DNA of 64,000 bases from Emergomyces orientalis (GCA_002110485.1 MOWL01000088.1:992001-1056000), one strand, 5' to 3'. Positions 44,434 through 57,069 are shown, counted from the first letter of the stretch. Program-made: numbers and translations. Notes: generated by a model not told the origin, from the letters alone.

Positions 44434-46821
44434 AATTCTCCCTGCGGTTCGCCTCGTGAATTGGATCACAACGGCAAACAAAACTTGGGGTAGCGAGGAA
44501 CCTTACTAGGTAGGGTCGCCATGTTTAGGTCCGGAAGTATATCCGATATGCTAGGCCTTCTGCAAAGATGCAGGTGGCCTGAGATAGGCCATGATACGGC
44601 ATCCTCATTTTACTTGCGCCTCCCCTTTTTCGCCAAGTAAGAGCCAATGGTCGGAGAATGCGCGGTCTACTACTTCAGTTATATCTTTTTTGTTTTTTTG
44701 TTATGAGTTCGGGAGCTGTTGTCCCTTCGTTTCTCCCTCCTTCTCTTGGAAGTCATGTTTTTAGTTGAAGGGTTCCAAGTCGTCAAGAAGAAATTCACTC
44801 GCCCCGCAGCTTGGTCGGATGTGGCCAAGTCGCGAAATGGACAACGTCCGCAATAATCCAGCTGTTGGTGACAACCTGTTGAGACCCAGACGTACGTTCT
44901 CCTTCCCGCCACTGGCGCTGTGGGGTAAAGCGGCTGTACATGTACATGTGCATGTACGACACAATATCATCCTTCTCCCAACGGTTTTGTCTTGGAAGAC
45001 TCTGTGAAACATGGTGGAGCCGCAGTTTAAATCGCCAACAACGCTGAGAACTCAAACTTCAAAGGGTCTCGTGCTCAGTCCCCCCTTGAATATTCCCGGG
45101 AATGGAGATGCAGAAAACCCACCGTATCATATTTCCCAGCAAGCTGTAGCCACACCTTGGCAACTGGAAATAGAAGGGATTTGCCCAAGTGGGCAGAATT
45201 CTGATACGCTCGGTATCCAAAGCCAAAACAAAAAGGCCACACCCTCGTTTTTTTGGTTTTAACCGCCCCTCTGCAAATTCTAGATTGCCAAATGCTTCCA
45301 TGCCAGTTTTTCATATCTTTTCGAGCTCATTTCCAAATTTGAGTTAACCGGGTCCTATTGTTCCCATGTTCACATCCTATTATTGAACGGCATTGGGTAT
45401 TTACCCAGGGTGATCTCCTCTCCTGCACCAGCAATCCGATCTAAGGAAATTGGAGGGGGTTGTCCATTGCACCATTCAAATAATGTTACCACCTCGAGTT
45501 CACTACAGGTAACATTTCACGCGGCAGTCCAGCCAATTCCGCCAGCAAACAATATATATTATGTTTCTTTATTGTCCATAGATGCTGCCTCGGATAATAG
45601 CATTTCCCAAGATTCTCGATTTTGATTAGTTAGGCCATTGTTGGGGACAATGCGCTTGATTCTTGGTCGAATCACATCATCTAGTGATCCACCGTGTTGT
45701 CAAAGCCTATGTCAACTCCCGGGTCATTGAATCTAGAAGACGCGGTTATGCCATTAGGGTTTACAGTGCAAACCTATTCAACATGTTCGAGCCCCTTGAA
45801 ATTGTATTCCGTACTTATACGTCCTTTGAAACATATTTGCAGAAGTTCATGTACTACCAGGTTGAAAGACCTTGCTGGTGGATTGAGTGTGAAAATCAGA
45901 GGATTTAGCACGCTCGTTCTAGAGGCAGATGTTTTTCAGTACTCTCGGTCAGATGATATTCCGCGCTGGCTCTGTGGGCGTGCTGTCAATCAGTCATCGC
46001 GTTTTCTCCAAGCTCGGGTTGCTCCTATTGCCGGCATGGGACGGACTCGAACTTGGGTTTTGCCAGAGTACACTTGACTGGCGATCTTTGTGGCTTTCTA
46101 TCCCCTGACTTCCGCAGTGGCCTTTCTTTCTTTTCACGCGACTGGGTCATACATACAGACGACTCAGAAATTGACCAGGTTCACGGGAAGATAAAATTGC
46201 CCTTCACACGGCAGAACATGGATCCAATAGATCATACTGTCCAACAAGATCGGGATTCCATAATTGAGCCAAATTCCCTCCCTGTGTCTGCTCGATCCTT
46301 GCTTCGTTGTGATCGATGCGGCGGGGTACGTTTTAGTATAAAAATAAATAGAAAATAAAAAATCCATCCATAAACAGAGGCTATGGCCATAAATGCACAA
46401 GAATCCAACAGATCTCTAGACCTTCCAACTAAGTTGCGGAGAATAAAGATCATCAATTGGTATGTGACTATATATGGAAGCCAATTGGGCGGTGAACTAG
46501 GGAAATTGAGAAATAAAAAGGTAGTCGCCGAGAGTGGATAAATACAGCACGGCATGGAATAACACAGTAGCGTAAAGTTTAGAGAGGTGAAACCGGGCCT
46601 TTCTATCTATTGAAAGTAGATTGATAGATGCTGCCATGCGTAGCGAAGAGTTGAGGTGGTTGTTTTGGAGCGAAATTTGAACTGGGGACCTTGGTTTCCC
46701 ACAGGACACTATATATAGATATGTTTATATCTGAGGGGTTCCGTCCTCTTTCCTCTAAATCTAGTTTGTCTCCGCTTCCACACTGGCTCAATTTATTCTT
46801 GCTCCCGATCTCGTGCAATTG

Positions 46822-47160
46822 TTAACTATATCTTTCCAAATCCCGTACTAGGTCCTTAGTTCTGTCGTCAGTCTGATTTCGCAAACACTGGTCTACACGC
46901 AAACTACCCTGCGATCGCTCTGAGATTTCAGAAGTGTAGGCTTCCATGACATCCGTCTGGCTAAAATACAGCGCAAGCACAATGGCCCATGAGACGAGGA
47001 CATGAGGAAATAGCTGCGGGGGTGTCAAATGGACACTTATATCCAGAATCGCCTCCTATCAGAATGGTACGGTCCAGGTTTCATTCGACTTGCAGCTCCG
47101 AACTCAACCCCATGTGGGTAGCTCACTGCGCCCAGAACGCCGAGGAGGGTCTGTGAGGCA
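46822..47160 (-). CDS. possible exons of a small membrane protein
   Basis: A minus exon near 46822-47013 reads LFPHVLVSWAIVLALYF, then an acidic hydrophilic tail ending at a stop. It follows a good acceptor (CACCCCCGCAG). About 110 bp upstream, a segment reading TLLGVLGA ends in a strong GTGAGC donor in matching phase, itself preceded by a CTCACAG acceptor. I could not find an in-frame first exon with a start codon, so the 5' part is missing or the model is wrong. No family recognised. Confidence 0.22.
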
Positions 47161-48065
47161 GAAAAAAAGAGATAAACCGAAAACCGAATACGATTGATAT
47201 CGCCGTCTGGGCTGCAAGTTCATGGCAGTTGGATCCCGAAAAATTGCCTCTCAATAGTCCGGATTGTCTGTGATTGTATCAGTCACTCTCACGTTATCAT
47301 TTGAAAATGGAGGGTCATAGGTGCCTAGATTTATGATATTCATTCACGATGCGAACTCCATGCTCACAGGATGAAGCGCTGCGTCCGTCCGTGCTGGCCG
47401 GAATGTTCGTTTTATTTTTATTCTATTAACTAAAGCTGGAAGCTTTCCTCCCGGGGAGCTTGAGAGATTGGCCAAGCATGCCAGGGTTGGATTTGGAATT
47501 ATCCATTGATGGCTTCAGTGGGCGGCCCAAACACCTTAGCGCAACCCCACATCGGGCGCTTCCATGCATATTTCCAGCATTAGCCTACCATTCTTGGCTT
47601 CGATCCATGAGGATCTGGGAGAGCGGAGAGCATGATTGTCTAAGGTTGACATTGAATTTGTGACATTGACCAGGCGGACGTGTTTTGGCAGGGCCTGGCT
47701 CTCCACGCCCTTCACGTACCGTTCGGAAGGACGGCTAACGATAATTGGTGGTAGTTGAGGCTACCTACAGACCCTCGGATTATACAGCACTGCAGCATGT
47801 TGACAAATTCTCTACTAGTAACCTAGCTATCTTGCTAATGCACAGACTCCAGTTGCCGAAACTAAAAAAAGAGATCAATCAAACGGTTCATGTTTCTGGA
47901 TAAAATGGTTGGGCTATTTTTATGCTCAATCCCACCCACGCATCATGCAACCTTGACCAATTAGGGTTATTCGTCGTCATTGCTGGGTTCTAAGGGTGGG
48001 GAAGTTAAATCTCTTTGAGGGGGGTTGATGAGGTGAGGGGCATCTGACAAGAAGGGCTGGAGGAG

Positions 48066-48072
48066 TATAAAA
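48066..48072 (+). promoter_or_regulatory. TATA box of the GFA-family gene
   Basis: TATAAAA 182 bp before the ATG at 48248, followed by a C/T-rich leader. Confidence 0.45.
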
Positions 48073-48247
48073 CCCAACATCATCCCCCCTCTTGACATAT
48101 GGAATTTTATCTTTCCTTCAATCTTCTCAAATATAGCGGATTGACTTCCGTGCTGTTCTTTTTAACGCTTTTTGGTCTAACTCCATATCAAATTACCGAT
48201 CTATATTCGTTAACATCAAAACAACGTCCCACCAAAATCCCACCAAA

Positions 48248-48903
48248 ATGACGACTGTTAAAGGACGGTGCCACTGCGGCCAGGTCGAGTTCACCGTTAA
48301 AATGGAGGCTCTCAGCCATATTCTATGGTAAATAGTCATTACCTCCAGTTTTTAATGAACTATCTGTCCTGCGGTTTGGGTCTTCCCCCATCCGCACGAA
48401 CTGCTTGGGAAGGAAGCTGAATATCCGCAAATGTAGCCACTGCGACGCTTGCAAATTGATCAACGGCAGCGACTATACTCTCAACCAAATTGTTCCCAAG
48501 GAGAATTTTGAACTCACCAAGGGCACTCTGGGCTCCTATACCTATGCCGGTGATTCCGGTATACCTTTCCTTTCCCCCCGCAACTCCTTTGTCACCAATT
48601 CCGCCCCAGCCCTCGCCGTCCAGCTATTCAACTTCAAAGGATGAATAATAGACCTTGAAAATTACGCCTGCTAAATAAAACAACACAGGAAACCCCGTAC
48701 ACTGTTATTTCTGCACCAACTGCACAACCCACATCTACCACCACCAGACCGTCGCCGGCCCCAAATACGTCATCCGCACCGCCGGGTTGGAAGGTTTCAA
48801 GGATTGGCCAGTGGCCGCAGAGATCTACGCGAAGAATAACATCAAATGGCAACCCACTGTTGCTGACGCTGACCACGTCTTCCAGCTTACTCCTCCGTCC
48901 TAA
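48248..48903 (+). CDS. GFA/CENP-V fold zinc protein (DUF636-type)
   Basis: Three exons, 48248-48327, 48437-48558 and 48689-48903, phases 2 and 1, encode 138 aa. The zinc-binding cysteines are in place: GRCHCGQVEF near residue 8, CHCDACKLI after the first junction (the spliced codon makes the Cys), and CYFCTNCTTHIYHH. This is the glutathione-dependent formaldehyde-activating enzyme (GFA) fold, PF04828, very common in fungi and mostly of unknown role; adduct-binding or glutathione-thiol chemistry is the family expectation. The protein is small, soluble and has no targeting signal. Intact. It converges on the MoaD-like gene. Confidence 0.9.
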
Positions 48904-49369
48904 ATAGAGAAACCCATATATGAGTTTCGCGGGGAAAGGGGGGCGCGATGAGAAGCGCTTAGTGCTGTGAAATTGAGAAATATGTCGGATTGACATATTT
49001 TCGGACTTTGTTTCTCAAATTGTATCCCTCCATGTAATTAATAAACAGTGTGTGCACCTAGCTATCTTTCTCCGTTCCCTCCACTCTCTCTGCGTTGGAA
49101 TATGATGGTTATGATCGCAGAACATGAAATTCAAATTGACAATCGCATCAATTTCCAACGTCATTATCTTTACCCATTTTCTATAATTACACATACATGT
49201 AGACACATATCAGATATCCTACCTAATTAAAAACTCCCCCAACTGTCAGAAAATGCATCCGACTCATATATGACAACCAGCCCAGATTGGCTATCACAGC
49301 AATCATAGCACACTCGTAGTTACCAATCTACATCCAGATCTCTTCAACCCAATCCATATTCTGTCAACC
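48904..49369. other. convergent 3' interval
   Basis: 466 bp between the stops of the GFA and MoaD-like genes. AT-rich tails, nothing else seen. Confidence 0.5.
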
Positions 49370-49663
49370 CTACCCAGAACTAACAGGAGGAATAATCGCT
49401 ACTTCCTCTCCAGGCCCAATAATCCGCACCCCATCCTCCTCAACCTCTTTACCATCCACATTTATCAGGTCGACATCGACATACTCCAACCCAACACTAA
49501 CCGCACAACTCACGAGCACCTTCTCTTTAATACCTGGATATCGCGACTCGAGCAGGTCGAAAAGTTTAGGTAGCGGGAGTGGTGCGGGGAGGGGTTCCGT
49601 TTGCTTTTTGGTGTAGGAGGAGGCAGTGGAAAAGTAGTGGATTTGAAAGGTTGAGGGGGACAT
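49370..49663 (-). CDS. MoaD/MOCS2A-like molybdopterin synthase small subunit
   Basis: A single exon of 97 aa. It starts MSPSTFQIHYFSTASSYTKK and contains LPLPKLFDLLESRYPGI, VGLEYVDVDLINVDGKEVEEDGVRI (written here only in part) and GPGEEVAIIPPVSSG at the very end. This is the ubiquitin-like sulfur carrier of molybdopterin synthase (CnxG in Aspergillus), whose C-terminal glycine is thiocarboxylated by the MoeB/Uba4-like enzyme and gives sulfur to precursor Z with the large subunit. The terminus here is Ser-Gly, not the usual Gly-Gly; the acceptor glycine itself is kept. Cytosolic; needed for nitrate reductase and other molybdoenzymes. Length is normal. Confidence 0.87.
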   Translation of the reverse strand: MSPSTFQIHYFSTASSYTKKQTEPLPAPLPLPKLFDLLESRYPGIKEKVLVSCAVSVGLEYVDVDLINVDGKEVEEDGVRIIGPGEEVAIIPPVSSG

Positions 49664-50058
49664 TATTCAGTGTTTCTCTTTCTTTTTCCTTTGTATTTTA
49701 CGTGATACTTGGATGGTCTGTAGGTTGATTCAAATCCCCTAAACGTCAGCGGAGGAAACGGAGCCAGGTATGCTGAGATAGAAAATGACGGAAGACAATA
49801 AAGGAGAGAGGATTTCCCCAAGTGAGGGACAGACTCGATTGGGTAATACCTACAAATTCAGACCTCCGCCCGTCTTCCCCCTACCTCCAAATCTCCAATT
49901 TGCCGGTAAATATCCAACCCGATCCCGTAGGTTCCCGTTCAGCTTCTTGGTCCTCTACTGTCGCTGCTACACAAAGCACACTCAAGTGTTCCGGTGATTG
50001 ACTGAGATATTTACCCCCAAGTATAGAAGCAACGCGGACAAAAAGCGGGGTATATGTA

Positions 50059-50059
<1 letters not shown>

Positions 50060-50097
<38 letters not shown>
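50060..50097. repeat. (TG)n microsatellite
   Basis: About 19 uninterrupted TG units; Z-DNA-prone and likely polymorphic. Confidence 0.95.
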
Positions 50098-50100
<3 letters not shown>

Positions 50101-50346
50101 AGTAGGTTAAGATATAAGGTAGACTCTGAGAATCGCTCGAGTTACGGTTTGAGTCTCTTATTTCAACAACATGGTTCGTTGCTGGCTCTTGACGGATTGG
50201 CGCGGGGTCGGATCGTTATCGTTCTTGTTCCTTATCAGTGGAGGAATGGGGATGACTAAGAAGTGGGGGATCAACACAAAACAACAGAAATATTTTATAT
50301 TCCAAAGGATCCCGGGAATCGGAGAATGAAAGGGGAATGTGTAGTG

Positions 50347-50376
50347 TTATTATTTATTATTATTATTATTATTATG
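50347..50376. repeat. (TTA)n microsatellite
   Basis: About nine TTA/ATT units with one interruption. Confidence 0.85.
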
Positions 50377-50610
50377 AGGCTTCTTAATTAATTATTGTTT
50401 AAATGTTTACAGAATATACGGAATATATTAGCTAGCTAGCTAGCAACAATTGCTTAAGAAGGGCGCATGGGAACTTATAGATCTGTATCAATCTTCTGGC
50501 AAGATTCCGCAGGAATGAAAGTATTTTAAAACTTCCCGAATATTTCTAGAGTAAGGCCAGTTGGGTAGGCTGTAATGACATGTGGTGTATTATAAAGAGA
50601 GAGAAAAAAT

Positions 50611-51987
50611 CTACCCTTTAATCAACTCCCTCATCGCCTGGACCAAATCTCCCTTCAAATCTTCCCAATTCTCTAGCCCAATACTAACCCTCAACAGCCG
50701 CTGATCAACCGTCGGATCTGTCATCGCCCTCCACTCAATCAACGACTCCACCCCTCCCAAGCTTGTCGCATGGTGAAACAGCCTGAGCTTGGTCGGGAAC
50801 ACCTGCGAAAACTTCTTCTCCCTCAACGTGATCGAAAACACCGTCCCAAACCCATTCGGCATCTGCCTCCTCACAAACTCCTCACCCTGCAAACTGGCAT
50901 GCGTAACCGTCTCAACAACCCGTCTAACCACCGCCTCCTCACTCCCCTCTTTAACATCAGCATCCCCCATCTTCAACGCCCCGTCAATGAACCCAACAAG
51001 TCTCGCCGTATTCGCACTCTGTCGCTGAACCCTAACCTCCAACGTCCGCAAACTCCTCACCCCCAACCACCCTTCTATATTGCCCATAACAGAGCCCAAA
51101 TGCAACCGATCCTTCACCAACCGCTCCTTCCAATCTGCCTTCTTCGTCGCCAACACCCCACACAACAAATCACTATGCCCGCCCAGATACTTCGAGCCGG
51201 AATGTAACACCATATCCGCGCCCCAGAGGAACGGATCCTGCAAACCGGGTGGGCCAAAGGTGCTGTCAACAATCAAATACGCTCCGCGCGCATGCGCCTT
51301 GTCCGCATAGTGCTGGATATCAAATGCCGTGCCGTGTGGGTTAACGGGTGTCTCGAGCAAGATGATGTCTCCCTGCTGCAGCTCGTCAGCCGGGCAGTCG
51401 AGGGGGAGTTTCTGGAGCCCGTTTAGCCGGGTTTGGAGGGCGATGACGCCATGGGAAGCGTGGTAGCCGTGGCCGACGGAAATGCGGCGGGGGTTGAAGA
51501 AGACGAGTGCTGCGTGGAGGGCGGCGAGGCCGGAGGTGTAAGAGATGACGTGCCCGTGGAGGAGGGGGTTGAGGATTGTTTCGAAGCGGGTGTTGTTTGG
51601 GTTTGTGTGGCGGGAGTAGATGTGGGAGGTTGCGGGGAGGTTGGCGAGCTGGATTGTATAAATATATATATGCGGTGGGTGGTTTGGTTAGTAGTTTTAA
51701 AAATAAAAGAGTAGGTAATATCCATATTTTTTTCCCCCCCAAAGGTTGTATGGAGACTGGAGTTGTAGGCTTTAAGAACATACGGTGCTGTCGGACCAGG
51801 GAACCAGCTCTTCAGGGTTGTTGGAGTATCTGAAGGTGGTTGAAAGGTGAATTGGCGGGGCAACATCCGTGACGACATTGAGGGGGTTGTCGGCATGCAG
51901 GGCTAGGGTGGCTGGCTGGCTGAAGGAGGGAGGATGCAATTCTGCCATGCTATCCTGAAGCGTTTCCACGTCGTCGTTGCTAGCCAT
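50611..51987 (-). CDS. cystathionine beta-lyase/gamma-synthase-like PLP enzyme
   Basis: Two exons, 51784-51987 and 50611-51648, phase 0, encode 413 aa. The start MASNDDVETL was chosen because it is the first ATG in frame; codons upstream have only TTG. Early motifs TLALHADNPLNVVTDVAPPIHLSTTF and SHIYSRHTNPNNTRFE fit Cys/Met-metabolism PLP enzymes. YTSGLAALHAAL is the PLP phosphate site, DSTFGPPGLQDPFLWGADMV carries the ring-stacking aspartate, and SGSKYLGGHSD holds the PLP-binding lysine. The C-terminal LRVSIGLEN is typical. The family includes cystathionine gamma-synthase, beta-lyase and gamma-lyase; the sequence alone does not decide which. Role: trans-sulfuration between cysteine, homocysteine and methionine. 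Cytosolic and intact. Confidence 0.9.
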
Positions 51988-53091
51988 TGTCCTAAAAAAT
52001 TTTTCCCAAAACAATGACTTCTTTTTTGCTTCTTTTTTACTTGTTTTTGAATTTGAATTTTAATGGCAGAAAATGTAAAAGAGAGGAAACAAATGGTTAA
52101 AGGTTTACCGTGAACAGGGAAAGTGTTTAGATAACTTAAAGAGGCGATTTTGCGTGATAGTTAGCCCAGCCGGATCTCGGGATTCCAATATTTCGATAAC
52201 TACTACTCCGTACCTAACTAGCTAATGCCACTAAGGTAAATAACGGGGCCTCGAGCGGGGAAGCAAAGTACGTAATTCCACACCTGCATTCGAGGGCTTG
52301 GAGGAGTTGGTTTCATGTGTTTCATGGTGCTAATAACCGAAGCTCTCCTCAATCCCTTCTTCGGCCAGTAGCATTGTTCATTGTCAAATTTAATAATTAA
52401 ATTTCCCAGGCATGATCAGCTCCCACCGTACCCTGCAGACAATATTATTTCCCTAGGCGACTTTCGTGGCACGCAATCACGGACCATTAATACACCCTGT
52501 CGAAATTTTCATATGCATTCTCGTTGTAGATAGGAAAATAAAATAAACCCCATTCCACCCCAAATAATATCCTGAATACAACCAAAAAAAGGAAGAAAGA
52601 AAAAAACACAGTACAGAGTATGGCGTACGTGGTAAAAAGAAGAGAGAGAGAAATGATTCCTCGTTTTTGTGCTAAAAACAAAATGATAAATAAAAAATTG
52701 GCGTCCTTGATATTTCAGTATCAATCTTCAAAACGAAAAAGCAGATGGCTATAAAACAAACAAAAAAACTCCTCCACGGGTTTTGATAATGCAATTCATG
52801 GATGGATTGGCGGGGTGGGTAATAAAAGTGCTATCGCTGTAGGCGAACAGGTATACATGAAGAAAATTAAAAATTTCACAAACGACAAAAATAAACGAAA
52901 ACGCATGGCCTCCTTCATACAAAGCGCAAGCCAGCCGAGAAAAGAAAAGGGGAGAGAACAAAAAATGTAAGTAAAAAAGGAAAACGAGGACGGAAAAAAA
53001 AGAAAGAAAGAAAAAGAAACTACGACTCCTTTAATGGAAAAACGCCAACAAAAACACCTTACAGAGAAGTGGAGTTAGGATAAAATTGGTT
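51988..53091. other. 1.1-kb intergenic interval
   Basis: The promoter of the PLP enzyme gene plus the 3' flank of the 1199-aa gene. A- and AG-rich tracts lie near 52940-53030. Frames here are low-complexity and unsupported. Confidence 0.5.
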
Positions 53092-56000
53092 TTATTTCCG
53101 AAGCGATCCCACCCGAGACGGTTCCTTGACCGAGCCGGGCATGATGCTTTGAAATTCCGCTCTATCTGCAAAAGTAGAAAACAAAATGTATTAGCATGCT
53201 AGAATTAAATAGCAGTATCACGGCACAAATATGTAGATATATCTATCAATAGCATGCTTACCATTCTCTGCATCAAATGCAATCGTAATATCGTCATGCT
53301 CCCCCGGATACTCTGGCATGTCCAGGCACACAAAGCCGGCAGAGGGATCGTCGTCAGGTTTCGGCAGGGCAAATTTGGCATCGACGATCTTGACGCCAAA
53401 CTTTCCTGAGCGGTGGTTGAAACTCTCGAAGATATCCGTGCTCTTGAGGACGAAATTCATGCACTTGCCATGGCTGAAGTCGTGGAAGAAGGCGACAAGC
53501 TGCACAATTTTCTCCTGCTCGAGGACTTGGAGGCGTACTTTAGTGGCTTCCCATTTCTTGTAGATGGGGACTACCATTCGTCTTCGGGAGATTGTGAATA
53601 GGGAGGCGAAGCTGTTTTCCAATTTGGAGGTTAGTTAAAAACACGCTTTTATCCTAATATTTGGAAAGGAGGGTTCGTGAATTACCCATCGAAGAGAACT
53701 CTGAAGTTCGTGACAGCCTGCTGGAATCTATGGAGATCTAGAAAAACCCAAAAAATTAAGGGTTAAAATCATGCCAAGCAAAATGAAAAGGGGGCTCGAT
53801 AATTCTAACCTTGTAGAGATGAGAAGTTATACCGCCGAATTATAGTAGTCGTTTGGGCTGTCTTTAAGAGTCGCGCCATATCGCCTGGGGTTTCCTTAGG
53901 GACCAAATTTTCCGCAACAGAAATACCCAAATCCTGTTGGGGTGGTCTAAGAATACTCATTGCGGTAGGAATACTAACATCAAGAGCGATCTGAAGCTCT
54001 CCAGGACCTAGATAGATCTCTAGATCAGCATCTCACCGCTAAAATCGCAAATATGTATGTCGCACACATACCGATATTCATTCTGTCCGTTGCCGATCCC
54101 CAATTCGACGTCACGAAAACACGCAAATGCTCAGATAACACTGTAGAACTGTATCCATGTTGAGAATATGAAGAGGAACTATTATTGATTACCGCTGCAG
54201 AGGGCGAAGAGAATTGCAAATGCGTAATGGGCTTTGAGATGCCATGTCCATCCGCAAGCTGTTCCATCGAAAATGACCGCATGGGAATGTCCGGCGTCTT
54301 CACCTCATCCTGCAAGGTAGCAACGCCAAGGAGTAACGAATGTAATCTGGCACGTTCCTCCTGTTCGTGGAATGTTAATAACATAGAGCGGTGCGCGCTG
54401 CCATCTTTTTGTTGCTGTTGTTGTATCTTAAGGAGCAGCGCTGGGGCACCGTCTTCTCCTCGCAGATAGCCAAAGACAATGGGTGTCCCGTTGCCTAGTT
54501 CATGTGAAACACTGCTGAGCGTCTTAACTTTGGGGCTTGTCACGGCGATGAACCGGAAACCTCTGTGGGCTTTCCGCGTACCAGTCCCCTCTGTTATAGT
54601 TACGGATTTCTCAAAGAGGCGTATTCGACATCGCGGGCTAGGCTCAGTGGGGAATGCTTTGTTGGGGCTAGAGTCCATGTATTGGAATACTTTCAAGACA
54701 TCCTCGAACAGCAAAGTTTCGCCTGCTTCCGGTTGTAAGTTGTCTTCAGTCTTATGGGTATATTCCACAATTTTCCAGATCATTTTAAAGTCAGCTTGCT
54801 CAAACTGGATATCCAATTCGAACCCACGAGGCAGGCGAACTCGCATCGAGTGAGTTCTCACCTGCCACTCTACATCTGCCCATGTGGGGCCAAGTTTTTT
54901 ATCCCCTTGAATCATTATATTGACAAGTTCGTTTTGGCTCGTGACCGAAACGAGCACACTCCAATCATTTCGACCTCGAACAATAGATAGCACACAAGGA
55001 ATCGCGTATTGTTGAGAGTCGTCCTCGCTGGAGCTTAGGTATGCCTCCACAAACATCCTACCATAACAGAAATAACGACTAGAGTCTCCTAAAGGCATAA
55101 CATCACCAATATCCGTCGCCTTGCGTGCTGTATCCATGAGCATAGATCGCGTTACCTGGCCTGAGAGAACAGCAGAAATATCGGGCGCAAAGAAGGGATA
55201 TCGGACCCATATTGTCGTATCGATTCCCCGGGAAAGATGCAGCTGTTCCATGGCTGCTGGAAGGATATTGTTCCGTTTCATCAACATTGCCAAAGCGCGT
55301 AAATGGCTGAGAGTTGCTTGACGAACACCCATTAAACTGCTTAATCTTTGATCACCAGCAGTCGTCGTTACTGCAATCATAGTATCCGGACTCATGTTTC
55401 CGAATCGGGATAACTCAGGGTGGTCGGGGATAATATGCTCGTTAATCCACCAAGATTTGGCCAAATGAAGCACTCCTTGACAGGATTTATCAATATCGGG
55501 TGGAGGATGGTTTCCACCATTTGATGTTTGAGAACGTAGGGATGCTTCGACATCAGACCTGCCCTTTAAGAACCACCATACGCTCGCCCTGATCCATTCG
55601 GACAACGATGTCTCCATAGATGGCTTGACGCTCTCGGCAGCATCGCTGAAAATATCATTATACTGTGCAGCTCGCGCAGTAAAATCAGCCAGTGCATCAT
55701 TACTAACGACATTAGCAGCGGTTCTCCACGATTTCTTCAAAGTATTGGAGTCTGTAGCTCTTTGAGTTTCATTGTAAAGCGGGCTTTCCAGAGGTGGTTG
55801 GTATTGTTCAGGTTCACGTTCTGGTTGCGTGGTTGAGGATTGCAAATACGGCGGAGGTGGAGTTTCTGGATAGGACCCTGGGGAAGTGTGTGTTGTTGTT
55901 GCAGGGCTATTCAACGTATTGTTATGCTGCCAGTGGGGGTCGCTTTGACTAGGTAGAGCGGATATGACACTTCCCCAAAAGTCATATTTGGCAGGAGGGC

Positions 56001-56997
56001 TTGCTTCTCGAGACAGATTTGGTGATGGATTCGAAGGAACAGACGGGCGGATCGGGAGGACAGTTTCGTGGGGAGAGGGTTGGGAATCCGGCTCATCTGT
56101 GGGCGGAGGGGAATCAGTCCGCGCCGCCTTCTGGAGTGCTAAACCTTCTTCCGCTCTCATCCTAGCCTGAATTCGGCGTGCAAAGGAGTTTGGATCTCCT
56201 GAATCTTTCAATGACAGACGAACCCCTGCCTTATCATGTGCCCCCAGGGATAGTAAGAAATCGACTTCGTGGGCATTCTTCATCATTTTGAGTTTCTCCC
56301 GAGCGTCTTCGGCTGCACGGCCTTGTCTAGGAGAGGATCCACCCCAGTACGTAGTCTCCGATGGTGAGCCAAATGGGTCTGCATTCTCGGATTGGGAATG
56401 CGATCCGTCTGTGGCATTGGAAGCGGTTGATTGTGACCTCGAACGATAAACAAGAACATCTTTTGTGGGCAGCTCAGCTTCATCACCCCCTTCTCCGATT
56501 ACCTCGGGACCATTGTTGGTAAATGTCACCTTTAAACCCTTACGGCCCCGCTTCTTTGGTGGGTTTATCGTTGTGGTACGAGTTTGATCTCTAGTACCAA
56601 GGGAGAGACGGGAGGGAGACCGGCTCGAGATGATATCACCGGATTCAGGCCATCGCTGCGATACGGCAAGATTGAGACGGGGAGCAACGGGGGCACCAGT
56701 CCGTGATTGTTGATGTTGATGATGGTGGTGTGGTGGTGGTTGTTGTCGTGGGTGTTGGTGGTGTGGTTGGTGTTGTTGGTGTTGTTTGGCGGGGAGTTGT
56801 GGAGGGGGAATGGGAGAAGAGATGGAGTGTCTGGGCGGCGGGAGAGGGGAGCGGTGGGAACCTAGGAAGTCATCGACCTGTTCATCGATAGATACTTTAG
56901 GGGTCTTGTCTTTGGAGAATAATTTGCCGCGCCATTTGCGGGCCTTGGATTCAACAGCTCCGGCAAGGGGGCCATCCTCTGGAGATTCAACGACCAT
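53092..56997 (-). CDS. uncharacterised 1199-aa fungal protein with disordered N-terminus
   Basis: Five exons, 54072-56997, 53810-54007, 53686-53737, 53262-53611 and 53092-53165, phases 1, 1, 2 and 1, total 3600 nt. The start is MVVESPEDG; upstream codons are open but have no ATG. The first third is disordered: Pro-, Gln- and His-rich runs and basic KKRGRKGLKVTF. A folded middle region (WIRASVWWFLKGR, AKSWWINEHIIPDHPELSRFG, FFAPDISAVLSGQV, WADVEWQVRTHSMRVRLPRGF) and a PH-like stretch (CRIRLFEKSVTITEGTGTRKAHRGFRFIAVTSP, shown in pieces elsewhere) follow. The C-terminal exons (FASLFTISRRRMVVPIYKKW, HDDITIAFDAENG, SVKEPSRVGSLRK) are well ordered. There are no transmembrane segments. I do not recognise a named family; a cortical or signalling scaffold is only a guess. 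Confidence 0.75.
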
Positions 56998-57021
56998 GCT
57001 CGACGAAGGGAGCGGGAACAA

Positions 57022-57024
<3 letters not shown>

Positions 57025-57066
<42 letters not shown>

Positions 57067-57067
57067 C
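57025..57067. repeat. CAG/CTG triplet repeat in the leader of the 1199-aa gene
   Basis: About ten CAG units on plus, with CAA variants on both sides; read on the gene strand as CTG/TTG, 30-70 nt before the ATG. It lies in the same open frame as the CDS but without an upstream ATG, so it is most likely 5' UTR. Confidence 0.85.
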
Positions 57068-57069
57068 AC

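Larger units (their letters stand above)
44434..48247. other. 3.8-kb gene-poor interval
   Basis: No frame with a recognisable product apart from one weak candidate at 46822-47160 (separate entry). Short frames at 45383-46358 (plus) were examined and look random. Confidence 0.4.
49664..50610. other. intergenic with simple repeats
   Basis: The promoter of the MoaD-like gene and the 3' flank of the PLP enzyme gene. Contains the TG and TTA microsatellites listed separately and a short AGCT run near 50430-50445. No gene. Confidence 0.55.

Noticed and set aside
50770..51310. Plus-strand frames opposite the PLP enzyme
   Set aside because: Shadows created by the C-rich third codon positions of the minus-strand gene.
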